Shown in pieces: positions 49,001 to 61,023 of a DNA stretch of 64,000 nucleotides. Location of the stretch: NCBI GenBank assembly GCA_013399855.1, contig VXAY01002121.1:124001-188000 (forward strand). Direction: 5' to 3'. The notes beneath the pieces are model-generated. The model had not been told where the DNA came from. It worked only from the letters and a program-made list of their open reading frames with translations, and did no database searches. Positions within the stretch are counted from its first letter, which is position 1; the number at the start of each line of letters is the position of its first letter. The stretch is from Oxyruncus cristatus. Lineage: Eukaryota; Chordata; Aves; Passeriformes; Cotingidae. The position numbers were made by a program, and so were the translations under genes.

Positions 49001-49526
49001 TCTTGTGTAAAAAAAACTTGAAGCCCCTTAGAAACAGGATCACTAGGCTGAATGCTGAATGGAGAATTACAAGTTTTTTGGCAGCCATCATTTCAGGAGA
49101 GCATGTAAAAAACAACCAGTCTTTGAGAAACCCCAACATCAATGCAAAGAACATTTTTTTTTCAACTTAAAAAATAGGTTGGAACCCACCTGTCACACAG
49201 TGAGTTGACTCTATGATTCAGCCTCATTTCCTGGTAAGTGTTTTATATTCCTAACATTCAATTACACTGGAAGTTATTTAGGGCAGAATAGATGTTTATG
49301 CCTATGAAAGTTTAGTGCAGCGAGACGTTTGTTCTGAAGCTACTGCAAGATGAATAATGATGCTAATAACAATAACATATTTAAATCAGAAAGTGCATTT
49401 GTTCATTTGTATTCTTAGATCTCTGATTGTTGCTTCTCAAAAGCTTCTCGCTCCACATTTTTACTTAATGGAACTGTATTCCTCAGACAAGCTGCTCTGA
49501 AGGCTGTTTACTTAATAAGTGAGTTG

Positions 49527-49541
49527 CCTGACTGAGTCAGG
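49527..49541. promoter_or_regulatory. AP-1-like palindrome
   Basis: CCTGACTGAGTCAGG has perfect 7-bp arms around a single central base and contains the AP-1 consensus TGAGTCA (49533-49539). A single short site has little weight. It could matter if the flanking block is conserved between birds. Confidence 0.3.
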
Positions 49542-50902
49542 GCTGAGAGAGAAAAGGAGAGAGAGAAAACACCAGCCAGCTGAAAAGCCAAGAGGAAGCA
49601 GCAGAGAAAGATGGTTTTGTAACCCATCTCTCCCTTCGGGCTATTCATGCAAAATTGTTTATTTCACTTCTGCAAAACTGGGTCTCCTTTTTTTGGAACG
49701 ACATTTCTGCCGATTTCAAGGTATTTATAGCATGCAGACACTCTGTTTGATTCACTCCGTGTTCCTTATTGACACAATAATGCTGATCTCCTTGGTATTT
49801 AGTGTAAGAACAACCTGTGGGTTTCTCTTTGTGCATTGGGGAGCTCAGTATCAATAGCCTCACCAAGGGATGAGTCTGTCCCCTTCTTGAAAGACAAGGT
49901 CCAGTGTGAAAAAAAAATCAGACTTTATTAGTGTAACAGAACCACAGAACTAATTCTATGTGTTTTCCATCTTGCTTTAAGGGCTGTTTTACATTTTCAG
50001 ACTTTTTTGTGCATGAGAAGAAACAGAAGCTAATCTTTCACTAAATAAAAACTGATTCTTGCATAACAGGGCTCCTGGAGCTCAGCGTGTAGGAATAAAA
50101 AAGCAAATTTTGAGCCTCATGAGCATCAGTAACATCATATCATTAAATTCATGTCAGCTGAGGGTTTGAAGTAATATTTCAATGGAACCTAAACTTTCTA
50201 AGAGACTAAGTTCCATTAATGAAAACAATTAGATGTTTATGTATCATTTGTGTTTAGGAGAAAATTCGGGACACAAACATTTTCCTGGGAGATATGAGCT
50301 CTGTGGTTTTTGAAGATTTTAGCTAACAGTAATATGCTGCAGCCACCATTTTAAAATGGAAGTTCAATAGTTTTGATGATTTATCCTTGGCACCATGGAT
50401 TCTCTGCTTGATCATAATTTTATATTTCATTCTAATTAGTTCCAAAGGCTGTAAGTGAGCCCTCAGCTTGGATAGTCAATATCCCACCGATCAATATCCA
50501 CTGAGCACCCAGTTTTAAACTGGTTGAAACCATTTTTGAAGTGAGTTGTGCCCAGTGTCCAAGCCTATTTTCCTCTTTACACTTTTGGTGTGTTTCTTTT
50601 CAGTGCTAAGCTAGGCAAAGAGACACTAGAATCTTCAAATTGCGTCTACAGCTTGAGTTTCAGTCCCTTTATTTTGGGTGGCTTGTTAAATTAGGGGTTA
50701 AGATTTAAATATAATTCACAGCAAGTACTACATACAGCACATACCTATGTGATTTTTTCCATATTCTGTTTTATCCTCAGAAATCTCAGGACAACTGTCT
50801 TAGGCCACAGAGTAATCATTTAAAATATTGCTTTTATTTTACCTGGATTAGTGGTAAAGCCATATTTGCTGAACTGAAGTGTATTAATCAGATCTCTGAG
50901 AA

Positions 50903-50951
50903 TTTTTTTTTTTTTNGGAGCTTAGAATTTTTTTTTTTTTTTTTTTTTTTT
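50903..50951. repeat. Two poly-T runs around a single undetermined base
   Basis: A T13 run (50903-50915) ends at one N (50916). After 'ggagcttagaa' comes a T24 run (50928-50951). The similar lead-ins (gagaatttt and tagaatttt) suggest an assembly join at a homopolymer, possibly with a false local duplication. Confidence 0.85.
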
Positions 50952-51842
50952 GCCTGTAGGATCTACATATTTAAATTTCATTTACTCTCTGGGAAACCTG
51001 TCAAAGTCTCTTATTATATCTTTAACATCCTTTCACTCAAATTAAAATATATCCCATTATATCTTCAGTGCAGTAGAAATACTCCGAGAAGTGCCCAAGT
51101 TTTAATTGAACATTTTTAACAGTATATCTGAAGCCAAAAAAACCCCAAACTGGTTTAAGTAACAGATTTCTTTTTTTTTTTTTTCAGTAATAAAAATAGC
51201 TACTGGAAAGATAAATTCTTGATTGTCCAATAGGGTCAATTTAAAAGTTTTCTTCTCATAGGTCATGAGTTCTGGATCTCTGAAAATAATCTCAAGCTTC
51301 TATTCCAAATTCCTAAACATCTGTACTGAGCAGCAAATGATGAAAACTAAAACTCTGATGTTTAAATAATTTGTTTAAATTAGATCCTAAATATGTTGCT
51401 ACTGCATTTAAAAATGAGCATCTGGAGAATGCACCAGGCTTTCTTCTATTGCTCACATCTTCCAGTTTTTATAGTCTGATGCATGTCTCACTGCTGATCA
51501 GGAGAATTAGGGATCATCAAAAAAGGAATTAAAAAAAAAACTGGAAAACCCCCATTCTCTATCTCATCTCCTTTGTGAAATTCTTTAATTAAAATATTTA
51601 CCAGCAAAGCTACCCAAATCAATATGAAATTATAAATATTTCATGTACTGCACACAGGCTTTCCAAAAATGCACTTTTCCTTAATATTTTGGGAATATTC
51701 ATTAGGCTTGTGATAAATATTAATTTCATATGAAATTCTTAATGTAAGAAAGAGAAAGTATTCAGATATCTGACGTATTTCCTATGTAAAGAAAACAAGC
51801 AGCTCAAGATGAACATTTGTTTCAGGGGCCATATTTGTCATT

Positions 51843-52112
51843 TGGTGCCCAGTGACAGGACCAGAGGCAATGGGTGTAAACCAAAACAGAGAATGTTCCC
51901 TCTGGACATACGGAAATACTTTTTTACTGGGAGGGTGACCAAGCATTGGCAGAGGTTGCCTGAGAGATTGTGAGATCCCCCACCTTGGAGATATTCAAAA
52001 GTCCTCTTGACATGGTCCTGGGCCACTGGATGTTGGTAGCCGTGTTTGAGCAGGAAGATTGGACCACTTGTCCTCCCGAGATCCCTTCAAAATGGAACCA
52101 TTCTGTGATTCC
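51843..52112 (+). mobile_element. CR1 LINE 3' end (sense), tail-to-tail with the next copy
   Basis: The blocks ggtgcccagtgacaggacca, gaggcaatgggtgtaaacca, tactttttactggg, cttggagatattcaaaagtc and aaatggaaccattctgtgat identify the ORF2 end, 3' UTR and tail of a sense CR1. Its tail lies 102 bp from the tail of an antisense copy. The - frames at 51838-52139 are antisense readings. Confidence 0.95.
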
Positions 52113-52214
52113 TTTAATATGCATCCCATAATACAACACTCACATTTTATGCCTCCATTCAAGTAGTGCAAAGCAAAGGAAAAATATCAGAAGTGTCCAT
52201 TGCTCTTGGATCTA

Positions 52215-52493
52215 ATCATAGAATTAAAAAAAAATCAAAGAATCGCTGGATGGTTGGGGTTGAAAGGGATTTTGAAGATCATCCAGTTCCAACCTCCTGC
52301 CTTGGGCAGGGACACCTTCCACTATCCCAGGTTGCTCAAAGCTCCATCTAACCTGGTCTTAAACACTTTCAGGGATGGGGCAGCCACAACTTCTCTGGGC
52401 AACCTGTGCCAGGGCCTCCCCACCCTCACAGTAAATCATTTCTTCCTAATATCCAATCTAAACCTAATCTAAAACTCTCTTTGAGTTTAAAGT
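52215..52493 (-). mobile_element. CR1 LINE 3' end (antisense), tail-to-tail with the previous copy
   Basis: Starts with a tail complement (atcatagaattaaaaaaaaa) and continues with ccagttccaacctcctgcct, gggcagggacaccttccact, ctgggcaacctgtgccaggg and catttcttcctaatatccaa. Both + frames at 52166-52472 are antisense CR1. Subfamily features differ from the sense copy next door, so the pair arose by two insertions and not by an inverted duplication. Confidence 0.95.
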
Positions 52494-53674
52494 CAAAACT
52501 TTTTGCATTTTGGAAGCTTTCTCTGTATCCTCAGTGATCCAGATGATAAATCAAAATTTCATTACATGAAGGCTCTATTTTGGCTGATGCTGTAAAAGCA
52601 CAGAGTGCCTGACTTTCCCAAGAGTTCTTCTGTGCCCTGCCAAGGATCACACAGATATTTTCATGGCAGAGCCAACACAAACATAGGAAGACCTGTTTCA
52701 TAATTCACCAAATGCCTAAATTGCACTTTACTATAGTAATTTTCTAATGCTACTGTCTGCCTACCTTCAACTTTGCTTTGTCCTTCTATGAACTCGTCAA
52801 CATTTTACAGTGGGTCATTTTATTTATGACTTCTACTGTAACCTTCACACCTTCTTCCCTGCCTGCAAGTAACTTCCATGTGTGGAATCACAATCTTTAT
52901 TGTGAAATTAAGGCAGTCCTACCGCAAGAACTGAGGCACAGGGGGGCACTGTGGGCTGGAGGCACAGTGATGTCTCCTGAGCTACCAAAATGATGAGCAT
53001 TTAGGGACCTCTGTGTGGTGCATCAAGAGATGTGTGTCCAAGAGACACACTCAGCACCAGTTTGTTATCAATCTACCTGAAGCAGGTGGGAGAAGAAACA
53101 GGACATATGTAATAAATCTTCAGCCTTTCTCATATCTGGACCTTTGGCTACTGACTGTCCTGCAGGAAGAAATCCACTGGGAATTTATATTTCATCAGTG
53201 GGTTTTATCTCACCTAACTTTGGACATGGAAGTGTGAGAGTCTCTTAGTCACTCAGGAATAAGAGAGAGAGTTTTTTCTTCAAATTAAGAAACAAAAGGC
53301 AATTCCAGAAGGCAATTTAGACAAGTGTTTGGGGCAGCTGGAATAAATCACACACTGGAAATGCCCATTTCTGTCCATTCATAAGAGGAGATAGCTGAAT
53401 GACTGCTTTAGGAGTCTTCACGTGAGCTGGGCACCCTCGATTCCCTTCACAGACAAAGGAGGAAAATAAGCCCTTTTGAAATGCAATTCCTGTAACCAAA
53501 TGTGCACAGATGATTCACAGCCTGCCTGTGCTTTTCCTCAATGACTCTTTAGGAGCTTGGGGAGGCTGGCTCAAAGATCTCCGTGCCTCAAACCTTCATT
53601 CACTTAATGAATCCCACCAGGACTCTTGCCATGAATTGGGCCCAGAGTTATCCTACTTTTTTTTTCTCGTTTTT

Positions 53675-53705
<31 letters not shown>

Positions 53706-54754
53706 TCTTTTCCCAATCAAACAGGACAATTGCGGTTCAGCTAAATATGACAGCCAGAGTTCCTGACTCTTAAAGTAATGTCTCGACACATTCTGTGCTG
53801 TTTTCACATTTTCTTACTTGTCTTCAAGTCCTGCTGCTGCCACCTCACAGGGCTCATTTCTCTCTGCCCTGTGACCTTATGAATTGTGTACTTTCAGCAG
53901 CCCTACACATTTCCTCCCTAATCCTGTCATCCTGCACATCTTGTCCCGCCTCCAGTCCTCTCTCATCTCCATTTTTCAACCTCTCTCTCAATATCAAACT
54001 TTTCCACATTCACTCAGATCTTCTGGTCTACCCCACTTTGACCCTTTTGTTGATTTTAGAAAAAAATCTTCACCCATATTGCTCTCCCATTTCCTCCTTT
54101 TGTTTTGCACCAGTTGTCACTAAAACATTACCTAAATCTCAGACCTTGTAGTCTGGAAATACAATGTATGTACAGAGGCTGAGACTAACCTTGTTTCCAC
54201 ATGACATACACCATCCGAATCAAAAGTTAGTCTCTATCTTTGACTATAAAACACTCAAATGACAGGATAGGCTTCAGTTAGGATAGGATAGTAGAACTAC
54301 TGAAATAAGTCTCAAAATTTATGGTGTGAATAAAACTAAATAAATTACTAAACCCTAAATATGCTGAGAGTTGGCTTGTTTCCTTCAGAAACACAAGATT
54401 GTAGTTGGTTTCACCTCAGATATGAATATATATGTCTGGAAATATTTGAACTACAACAGTCACATCTCTTTCCTCTGTTAAGCACAGAAGAATAATTCGC
54501 AGTTCTACATTTTCACTCATAGGTGGCGATAGAAAATTGATATATTATTTACCATGCTTTTGCTTAAAGATGCTCCATAGAGAGTAGAGAAAGCATAATG
54601 GACTTTTTCAGGCATTTAAAGTGATGGATTTTTCTTGTTTTGTGCAACAGGACATTTGTAGAAGGTCGTTTTAAATTGTGTCTGCACATCAAACATACCT
54701 GTGTGTACCTCTCCAGATACATATGTAGAAAGAAGTTAGCCTTTGATTCCTTAG
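52494..54754. other. Unique DNA, no gene recognised
   Basis: There is a poly-T run of 21 at 53676-53696. The 118-codon frame at 53795-54151 (+) lies in pyrimidine-rich sequence and is L/S/P/H-rich with no domain, so it is taken as a composition effect. No repeat tail was seen. Confidence 0.5.
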
Positions 54755-55031
54755 TTCACCTTTTCTTCTTTGCTTCCTTCCTTCCTTCCTTCCTTCCTTC
54801 TGTCCTTCCTTCCTTCATCCCTTCCTCCCCTCGCTCTTATGTATTTTATTTCACTAATTTTTTTTTCAATCTTTCCTTTATTTCTCTTTTTTAATTTTTT
54901 CTCTATTTCTCTCTCCTTCCTCCATACTCACCTGCCTGCTTACCTTCTTCCTTCCCTCCCTCTCTCTCCCTCACCATGCTTTCCTCCTTATTTTGTTTCT
55001 TCTTCTTCCCTCCATCCCTCATTTCCCTACT
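54755..55031. repeat. Long polypyrimidine tract with (CTTC)n microsatellite
   Basis: About 275 bases are mostly C and T on the + strand. The core is perfect (TTCC)n at 54773-54800, with imperfect units to about 54815 and C/T-rich runs from 54900 to 55029. One AT-rich interruption lies at 54838-54900. The overlapping 73-87-codon frames (F/L/S/P only) are artefacts of this composition. Such tracts can adopt triplex structures. Confidence 0.92.
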
Positions 55032-58000
55032 AAAAAAAAAAAAAAATGTAAACCACCAGTGTATTTAATTGTTTTGTCCCTCTTGACTTCCAAATATGAT
55101 GGATCCAAGGGATCTCTCTGCCTGTGCCTGTGTGTGTGCACACAGATGCTGGTACCTTTCCTAACACTCCCTGTCCCACATGTATCAAAAGACGCAAATG
55201 GTAGTTCCCAGTGACAATTCCAATATGTTCACTTTCCTACTCACAGCTGTCAGAGTGATGCAATAAAAAATAAACTGAACTTTATGGTAAATGCCTCAGG
55301 GTAAATGCAGCTCACATGTGCCATTACAGTATCTCTTTGTTTTGTTCCTTGAAGTATAAATGCCTTCATCTTGAAATACCTTCCTATTATCGTCAGCTCA
55401 GAAAAGAAATGGTGAAAAATATTCTTTTAAACAAAATACCTTGAGTCTGAATGTTCTACCTAGCAAGTGATTATGCTGGGAGGTATTCATAGGGCTTAAA
55501 TTAGGACATTTCACTTAGGCTGGAAATCAGACCATAAACTTCCTTGTGGTCAATGTATTCTTTGATGGTTGAACTTGCCCTCTGGAATAGTCATGTAGCC
55601 CATCAGGAAAAATCTGTCTATGTCACATGAAGAAATTTGAAAGGATTTATTTGAATATATAAATATACCTCCATAATTTTGGCATATTAGTCAGAATATT
55701 AGATAGACACAGATCTATTGGTGTTTAACTAAGGCATTCAAGTTAGAGCGGTAATTGCACAAATCTCCTTTTACAGATGATGGATTGAGATTTTAAGAGA
55801 GCAAGTCAGATCTGAGTTGGGCTAACTCAAGTTTCCAGCTGATCCAGCAATTAGGCATGTCGAAATAAAGAAAAATACATCAAATTTTATATTCATAAGC
55901 ATAAACTTGTAATAGGCAAAGCATTTTCATTGCCACTGTTCTAGTTCTTACATTAATTTAAAGATTTGATCTTCTTGTTGCAAAACCAGAAAAAATCTGA
56001 CAGACAAGTTATTTGGAATCTTGTTTCCCACTGTGAGCAACACAGAAAGTTTTATAATGAAGAGGGCCTATTAGACTCCATCAAAACCTTGAAGAAAATT
56101 TTCTTCCTGGCTCTACTCGGCACTGAAGACTGAATTGGTATCATTAATTTTCTCCTCAATGGACACTAAAACTCTTTTGTGGAAGGTTTTGTTTCAGCTC
56201 TTTCTTCTTGCAAAAAATATTGTGTGATTCAATTTTCAAAACATGAATGAGATTATAAGAAAATATTCCTGGGGTGGATTTTGCTCTCCAGTGTCTCCTG
56301 AAAACAAACAATCCCAGATTCCTGTAAGGGAATTCTCTCAGTCCTTGGTGGCCATCACTTGCCCACTCCAGCTGTTCTTTGGTCCTCAACTAGTTCTCAG
56401 ACCAATTTTAGGGCAGCTTAGTAAGTTTGTGACTGTTTTGATTAGTGGTGCAATCACTTTTTTTGCAAGAGCTCATGGGAAGTCCATTTACATGCATCTT
56501 GGTGTGGAGTATCTACTTCAAGATAAAACAAAAGTCTGCCGGAGGAGCAGACAATACACAAATGCCTACCTGCAAAAAAATGTGCATAAACTGTGCTCTC
56601 ACTGGGGCTCATCAGCACAGTCCAGCTGCTTCTTGTTTACAGTGAGGGCAACATTTTCCCTTACTGGAAAAAGTACGGCCAGTCTTTTGTAACAAACATA
56701 AGAACTCCCAAGAGCTCTTTCAACAAATATTTAGAAAGTCATGGCATGATAAAGAGTAAAGCTAGAACTAAGAAATAAATCTGAGGTGGAGTTTCTGCTC
56801 TGCTCTTGAGTTCAAGGCTGATATTTTGATTTCTGCTTTTGGTGCATCTCTAGAAAAAGCTGCTCTGGTGTTCGAGTTGAGAACATAATTAGCAATATTT
56901 CTTGCTCAGCTATCATATTTATCTTTCAAACTTATGAATGTACAGATAATGAAAGTCTTAAGTGAACTCATTATTCACTTATTAATATTAATGTATTTCT
57001 TCAGCAAACAACTTTTATCAGTGTTTTGTCAAAATAAGGAATGGTGAATATTAATACAATATAAATGATTTTTAATTTAGGCCACACTAGTTACCAGTTA
57101 TAACTAGAAAGAAAAAAAGTCTGAAAAGGGGAGGACAAAGACAGAATGAAATGGATTCAGTACAGAAATTATGAAATTTTAAGCACTGTTTTCTAATTCC
57201 TCCTCCACTTCCAATCCATTGTTCTTTCTCTTTTATGTTTCCTTATTTCTCTACTTTAAAATCAGGAAAAATCTGGATCAAAAAAAAAAAAAAAAGTTCA
57301 CTTTTCTCAAAAGTTTTATAGTTTTTCATAAATTCTTAGGAAAAGCAACATTTTTTAGCAATGAGTAAAAAGAAATTATTCTCAAAAAATGTAAATGCTT
57401 GACTACAAAATATCACTCAGTGAAGAAATTACAGCTTCCTTTCACACTCACAGGCTTCAAATCACTGGAATATCTGAGTGAAACAAGTATGTAAGAGATA
57501 TGAAGATCTAAAAATTTAAATTTACATTCATGTGTTGCTCAGTATTGAGAAAACCACTTGGTGACTTTTCAACTTTTTATTTAGTTCGGAGGAAATCACT
57601 CGTTTTTTGTTAAAATTATACCTTTGCTTCAGAATCCCCGTCACCACAGTATTTTTTAAAGACATAGTGTTAAAGAAACAGCACAAAGCTCCCCTTCCAA
57701 GGAGTGCAGGAGTTTCCATTGAGGTGAGGATCATCCTTGAAGGTTTCGTTGGGGTTTTTGTGACACCACTTTTTCTCAGAGAACTTCAGTCCTTCTTGTG
57801 AGATAAAGGAGGTGAGACCATGCCACTGAAGCTGGAATCACAAAGGTCCAGACCACAAGATTGTCATATCTCAAGATTTCATCCTTAATACCCTGATGTT
57901 GGTCTGGTTTGTTTTTTTTTTTTTTTTACATAAGCTTCTGCTTCTCAGTTTTCATTTCAAGACAGCTAAGTTTCCTGGCCCTCTGGAATACAGGGAGACC

Positions 58001-60805
58001 TTGGAAAATATGAGTTATTGGTGTCTCAGCAATTCAAAAGACAATTAAATGTCCCATACAAATTATGTTTAAGCCACATTTTTAGTCTTTAGGCAATCTT
58101 TCAGTGATACTGAGCTTCTGACCTTTAGTTGTGAGCAGGAGCTTGAGGAGGTTAGGCTATTAATATCAATAAGTCCAATGTTCATTTTGATGAAAACCCT
58201 TTAATACAATTTTGATAATGTGTATAATCTTCTGTTAAGATAAGAAGTGAAAAATAAAGAGCTAGCCCAGAGATGTGCTTAGCTCATGTTCAATTAGAAC
58301 AGTCTTTTCAAGGAAAGATTTTCTTCCCTCTATTATACAATAGACCCAGATTTACCCCTAGGAAAGAACCCTTTGGGTATTTTGCTAGCTACACCTTATC
58401 CCTGCGAATTGTTCTCAGATTTTGTACTTGGCTTCCAAAAGAGTGAATTCCAAATTTCAGAAAAGCTACATTCTTTAAGGTATGAACTGTCAAAAGAGGA
58501 AAGAAAAGGAGAGGGTTGATCTGCGAAAATGACTCATGTAAATGTTTAAATGTTAGGTTTGCTTCCTGGTTGTGTGGGAAACTAGATCACTAAATTCGCC
58601 TTAATTACATGTAGATGTCTTGATGTTTTTTGTGAATTTGAACCCACAGGACCTTATTCAGGATTTTAAAATCCCTGACAGGCTTCACTGTTTAATGGAA
58701 TTTGATGGAAGTCAGTGTAAAAAACAGAAGAGGGCTTTTTAAACCAAACATGGGTACTTCTACCCTGCTAAGAGAGTGGTAGACTTATCAAGAACCTTGC
58801 CTGTGTCACACTCGCACATTGTAAAGTGACCATACGTCATGTAAAAAACAATCTCAAGCTGTTCTGGGTCCTGAAGATATAGATTCCCTGCTTTAGGAAT
58901 TGGTCAATGATTGACTGAATTTATCAAGAAGTATTAGAGGAAGGGCTCCTGTGATAAAAGGCTGAAATTAGGCGACTATCTTGAGGTCTCTGTCTTCTTT
59001 TTCCCTTGCTAACACGTTTATCGAAACACAAAACTCTTCAGGGGGGAGACTGCACTTTTGCAAATGTTCTGGCCTTTCCAAATTGAGCAGAAATGTGCAA
59101 ATTTTAGAAGTGACAAAGCACCTGCAATAACCACTAAAACTGAGGGAACCCGTGGGTGTTCAGCATTTGTTTTACATCTTCGCTTCCATTTAGGTTTTGA
59201 CGGTGTAAGTGCTATTTGAGGCACCCAGAGGGAGACTTTCAAAAGTACTTTTACTATATGCAGGAACAGAACACTGACACAGAAGCTGATAGGATCTGTG
59301 TTTCTAAATCTCTGGCTAGTTTACAATAAAACTTAAAAAATCTCCACCAAAACCAAACCCCCAAAACACCTGTAAGTTTTACTTGTAATTAATCAAAGAA
59401 AAGCAATGATTAGACCCGGAAAATGCAGAGAAGGAGGAGGCTGCTAATAAGATTATGGCAAAAACACAGAAAAAGAGACGATTTCATGTCTTCAACAGAA
59501 GGCAATGTACCATTTTGCTAAAAGGCAGAGAGACGATGGGAACTTTGAGTGTGACCAGAATGAGGAAAAGGGAAAGAAGACCCTCATGAAATGTGTCACA
59601 ATTAGAGATCAGCAAATGCAAATGACAACTTTATTTCTGAGTTACAGCAGAGATTTCTCCTGATCATGTTCAGTGTTGTCCCCAGTCCCGTGCACGTCTA
59701 ATTAAAAGCCACTAATTTAAATACATCATGGTTGATTTTTACCAGATAGGGTCAATCACAGCTGCTAAAGCCTTTTGTACAATTTAGCCTACAGCAAAAT
59801 GTTAGAATTCATGCCCCCAGCATTTCTGTAATCAGGGATATCTTGGGTTGCTATTATGTCAACATGATGAAAGTGTTACAGATTTGACTTTAATACTACA
59901 AAGTTATTCTAAAAAGACAATTATTTAACTGGAGGAGCTTACATTCATGTTGGCAGTACAGTGATAAAATGGGTAAAAAAATCAAGAAACGACTTAGAGA
60001 GAAAGTACAATATTTCCTTTAAGAAAATAGAAATAAAAATAAAATTACGAGTTCTGGAGCCTGGTTAAGCTGAGTCAATAGAACTTATTTTCGTAATCAA
60101 AGAAAAATGTACGAAGGCAGAAATTGTGACCATAATTTGAAAAATAAAGGTTTGTAGCTGGAACTGGAAGTACACAGCTGAAAAGCTCCTGTGAGGTATG
60201 GAATGGTTCGGAAGAGAGGTGTCAAAGACACACTGGAAATACACCACTAGAAGCCAATGTATGACAATGCCAGGTGACTATAGCTGTGACCCAGACTGTT
60301 AAAATGAGAAAGGGAATTAGGCACCAATATTCTGTTGAAAGTCAATTTCATCTGAGTTTACCTTCTTTTCATTAGGGCTCTGCTAGTTATTGGTTTTTTT
60401 GTTTACCCTTTTTTAGAAAAAAATACAATGTTTGAGTTGATCTGAACTGGGATAATTTTTTTTCTGTCTTGTTAAAAGTCAAACAAAGGGTTTGCCTCAT
60501 CTAGAAACACAGTGTTTTCTTTTTAAAATTAAGTCCTGAATCAGAAATGCAACAGTATTTTCTTTCACTTGCAAGCACAGAGCATAAGAGAATTTGTACA
60601 CTTTTCTTCTTCACTAACCTGAATCGTCTTGTCCATCCACTCAGGGGCAGATCCACTGTGCAGTCGACTGTGCTGAAGTCACCTCTTCTCAATTTCTTGT
60701 TGTTTCCCTCCATGGGCATGAGCGGCATTTTCAATGGGCTACAGAAAAGAAGTCAAAACAAAGAGAATTCCATCATGCTGCTGATGGTACTTTCCGATAA
60801 AGTCT
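55032..60805. other. Unique AT-rich DNA, no gene recognised
   Basis: Poly-A at 57279-57294 and poly-T at 57910-57924 are the main low-complexity features. The 149-codon + frame at 56243-56692 overlaps a - frame, shows no domain and is near the length limit expected by chance for six frames of 64 kb. No repeat tail or strong splice-bounded frame was seen. Confidence 0.5.
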
Positions 60806-61023
60806 TCCAGGAAGCATTTCTTCATGGAGGGGGTGATTAGACACTGGAATGGGCTGCCCAGGGAGGTGGTGGAGTCATCCACCACCCCCGTGGTGGTGTT
60901 TAAGGAAAGACTGGGCCTGTCACTCAGTGCCCTGGTCTGGTTGATGTGGTGGTGTTGGGTCATAGGCTGGACTTGATGATATCAGAGGTCTTTTCCAACC
61001 TAACTGATTCTGTGATTCTGTGT
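60806..61023 (+). mobile_element. CR1 LINE 3' end (sense)
   Basis: The blocks gaagcatttcttcatggagg, gacactggaatgggctgccc, agggaggtggtggagtcatc, cactcagtgccctggtctgg and ggtcttttccaacctaactg, with the tail attctgtgattctgtg, are a well preserved CR1 ORF2 end and 3' UTR. A 7-bp-arm hairpin (CCACCAC/GTGGTGG, 60879-60896) has arisen inside it. The open frame at 60547-60840 (+) ends within the element, and the - frame at 60739-60963 is antisense. Confidence 0.96.

Larger units (their letters stand above)
49001..51842. other. Unique AT-rich DNA, no gene recognised
   Basis: Purine-rich sequence at 49545-49615 follows an AP-1-like palindrome (49527-49541). Long poly-T runs with one undetermined base occur at 50903-50951. 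The 112-codon frame 49519-49857 (+) overlaps an open - frame and has no motif. Confidence 0.5.

Noticed and set aside
49176..49216. Possible CR1 tail 'gttggaacccacctgtc' ... 'ctatgattca'
   Set aside because: The blocks are too short and in an inconsistent order. It may be the worn edge of the copy at 48667-49000 but cannot be shown.
53795..54151. 118-codon open frame (+) rich in L, S, P, H
   Set aside because: Pyrimidine-rich composition explains the residue bias and the absence of stops.
54640..55033. Several frames of 73-87 codons with FLPSFLPS-like repeats
   Set aside because: Artefacts of the (CTTC)n polypyrimidine tract.
56243..56692. 149-codon open frame (+)
   Set aside because: It has no domain, an overlapping open - frame and no splice or promoter context. 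One frame of this length is expected by chance in six frames of 64 kb of this composition.
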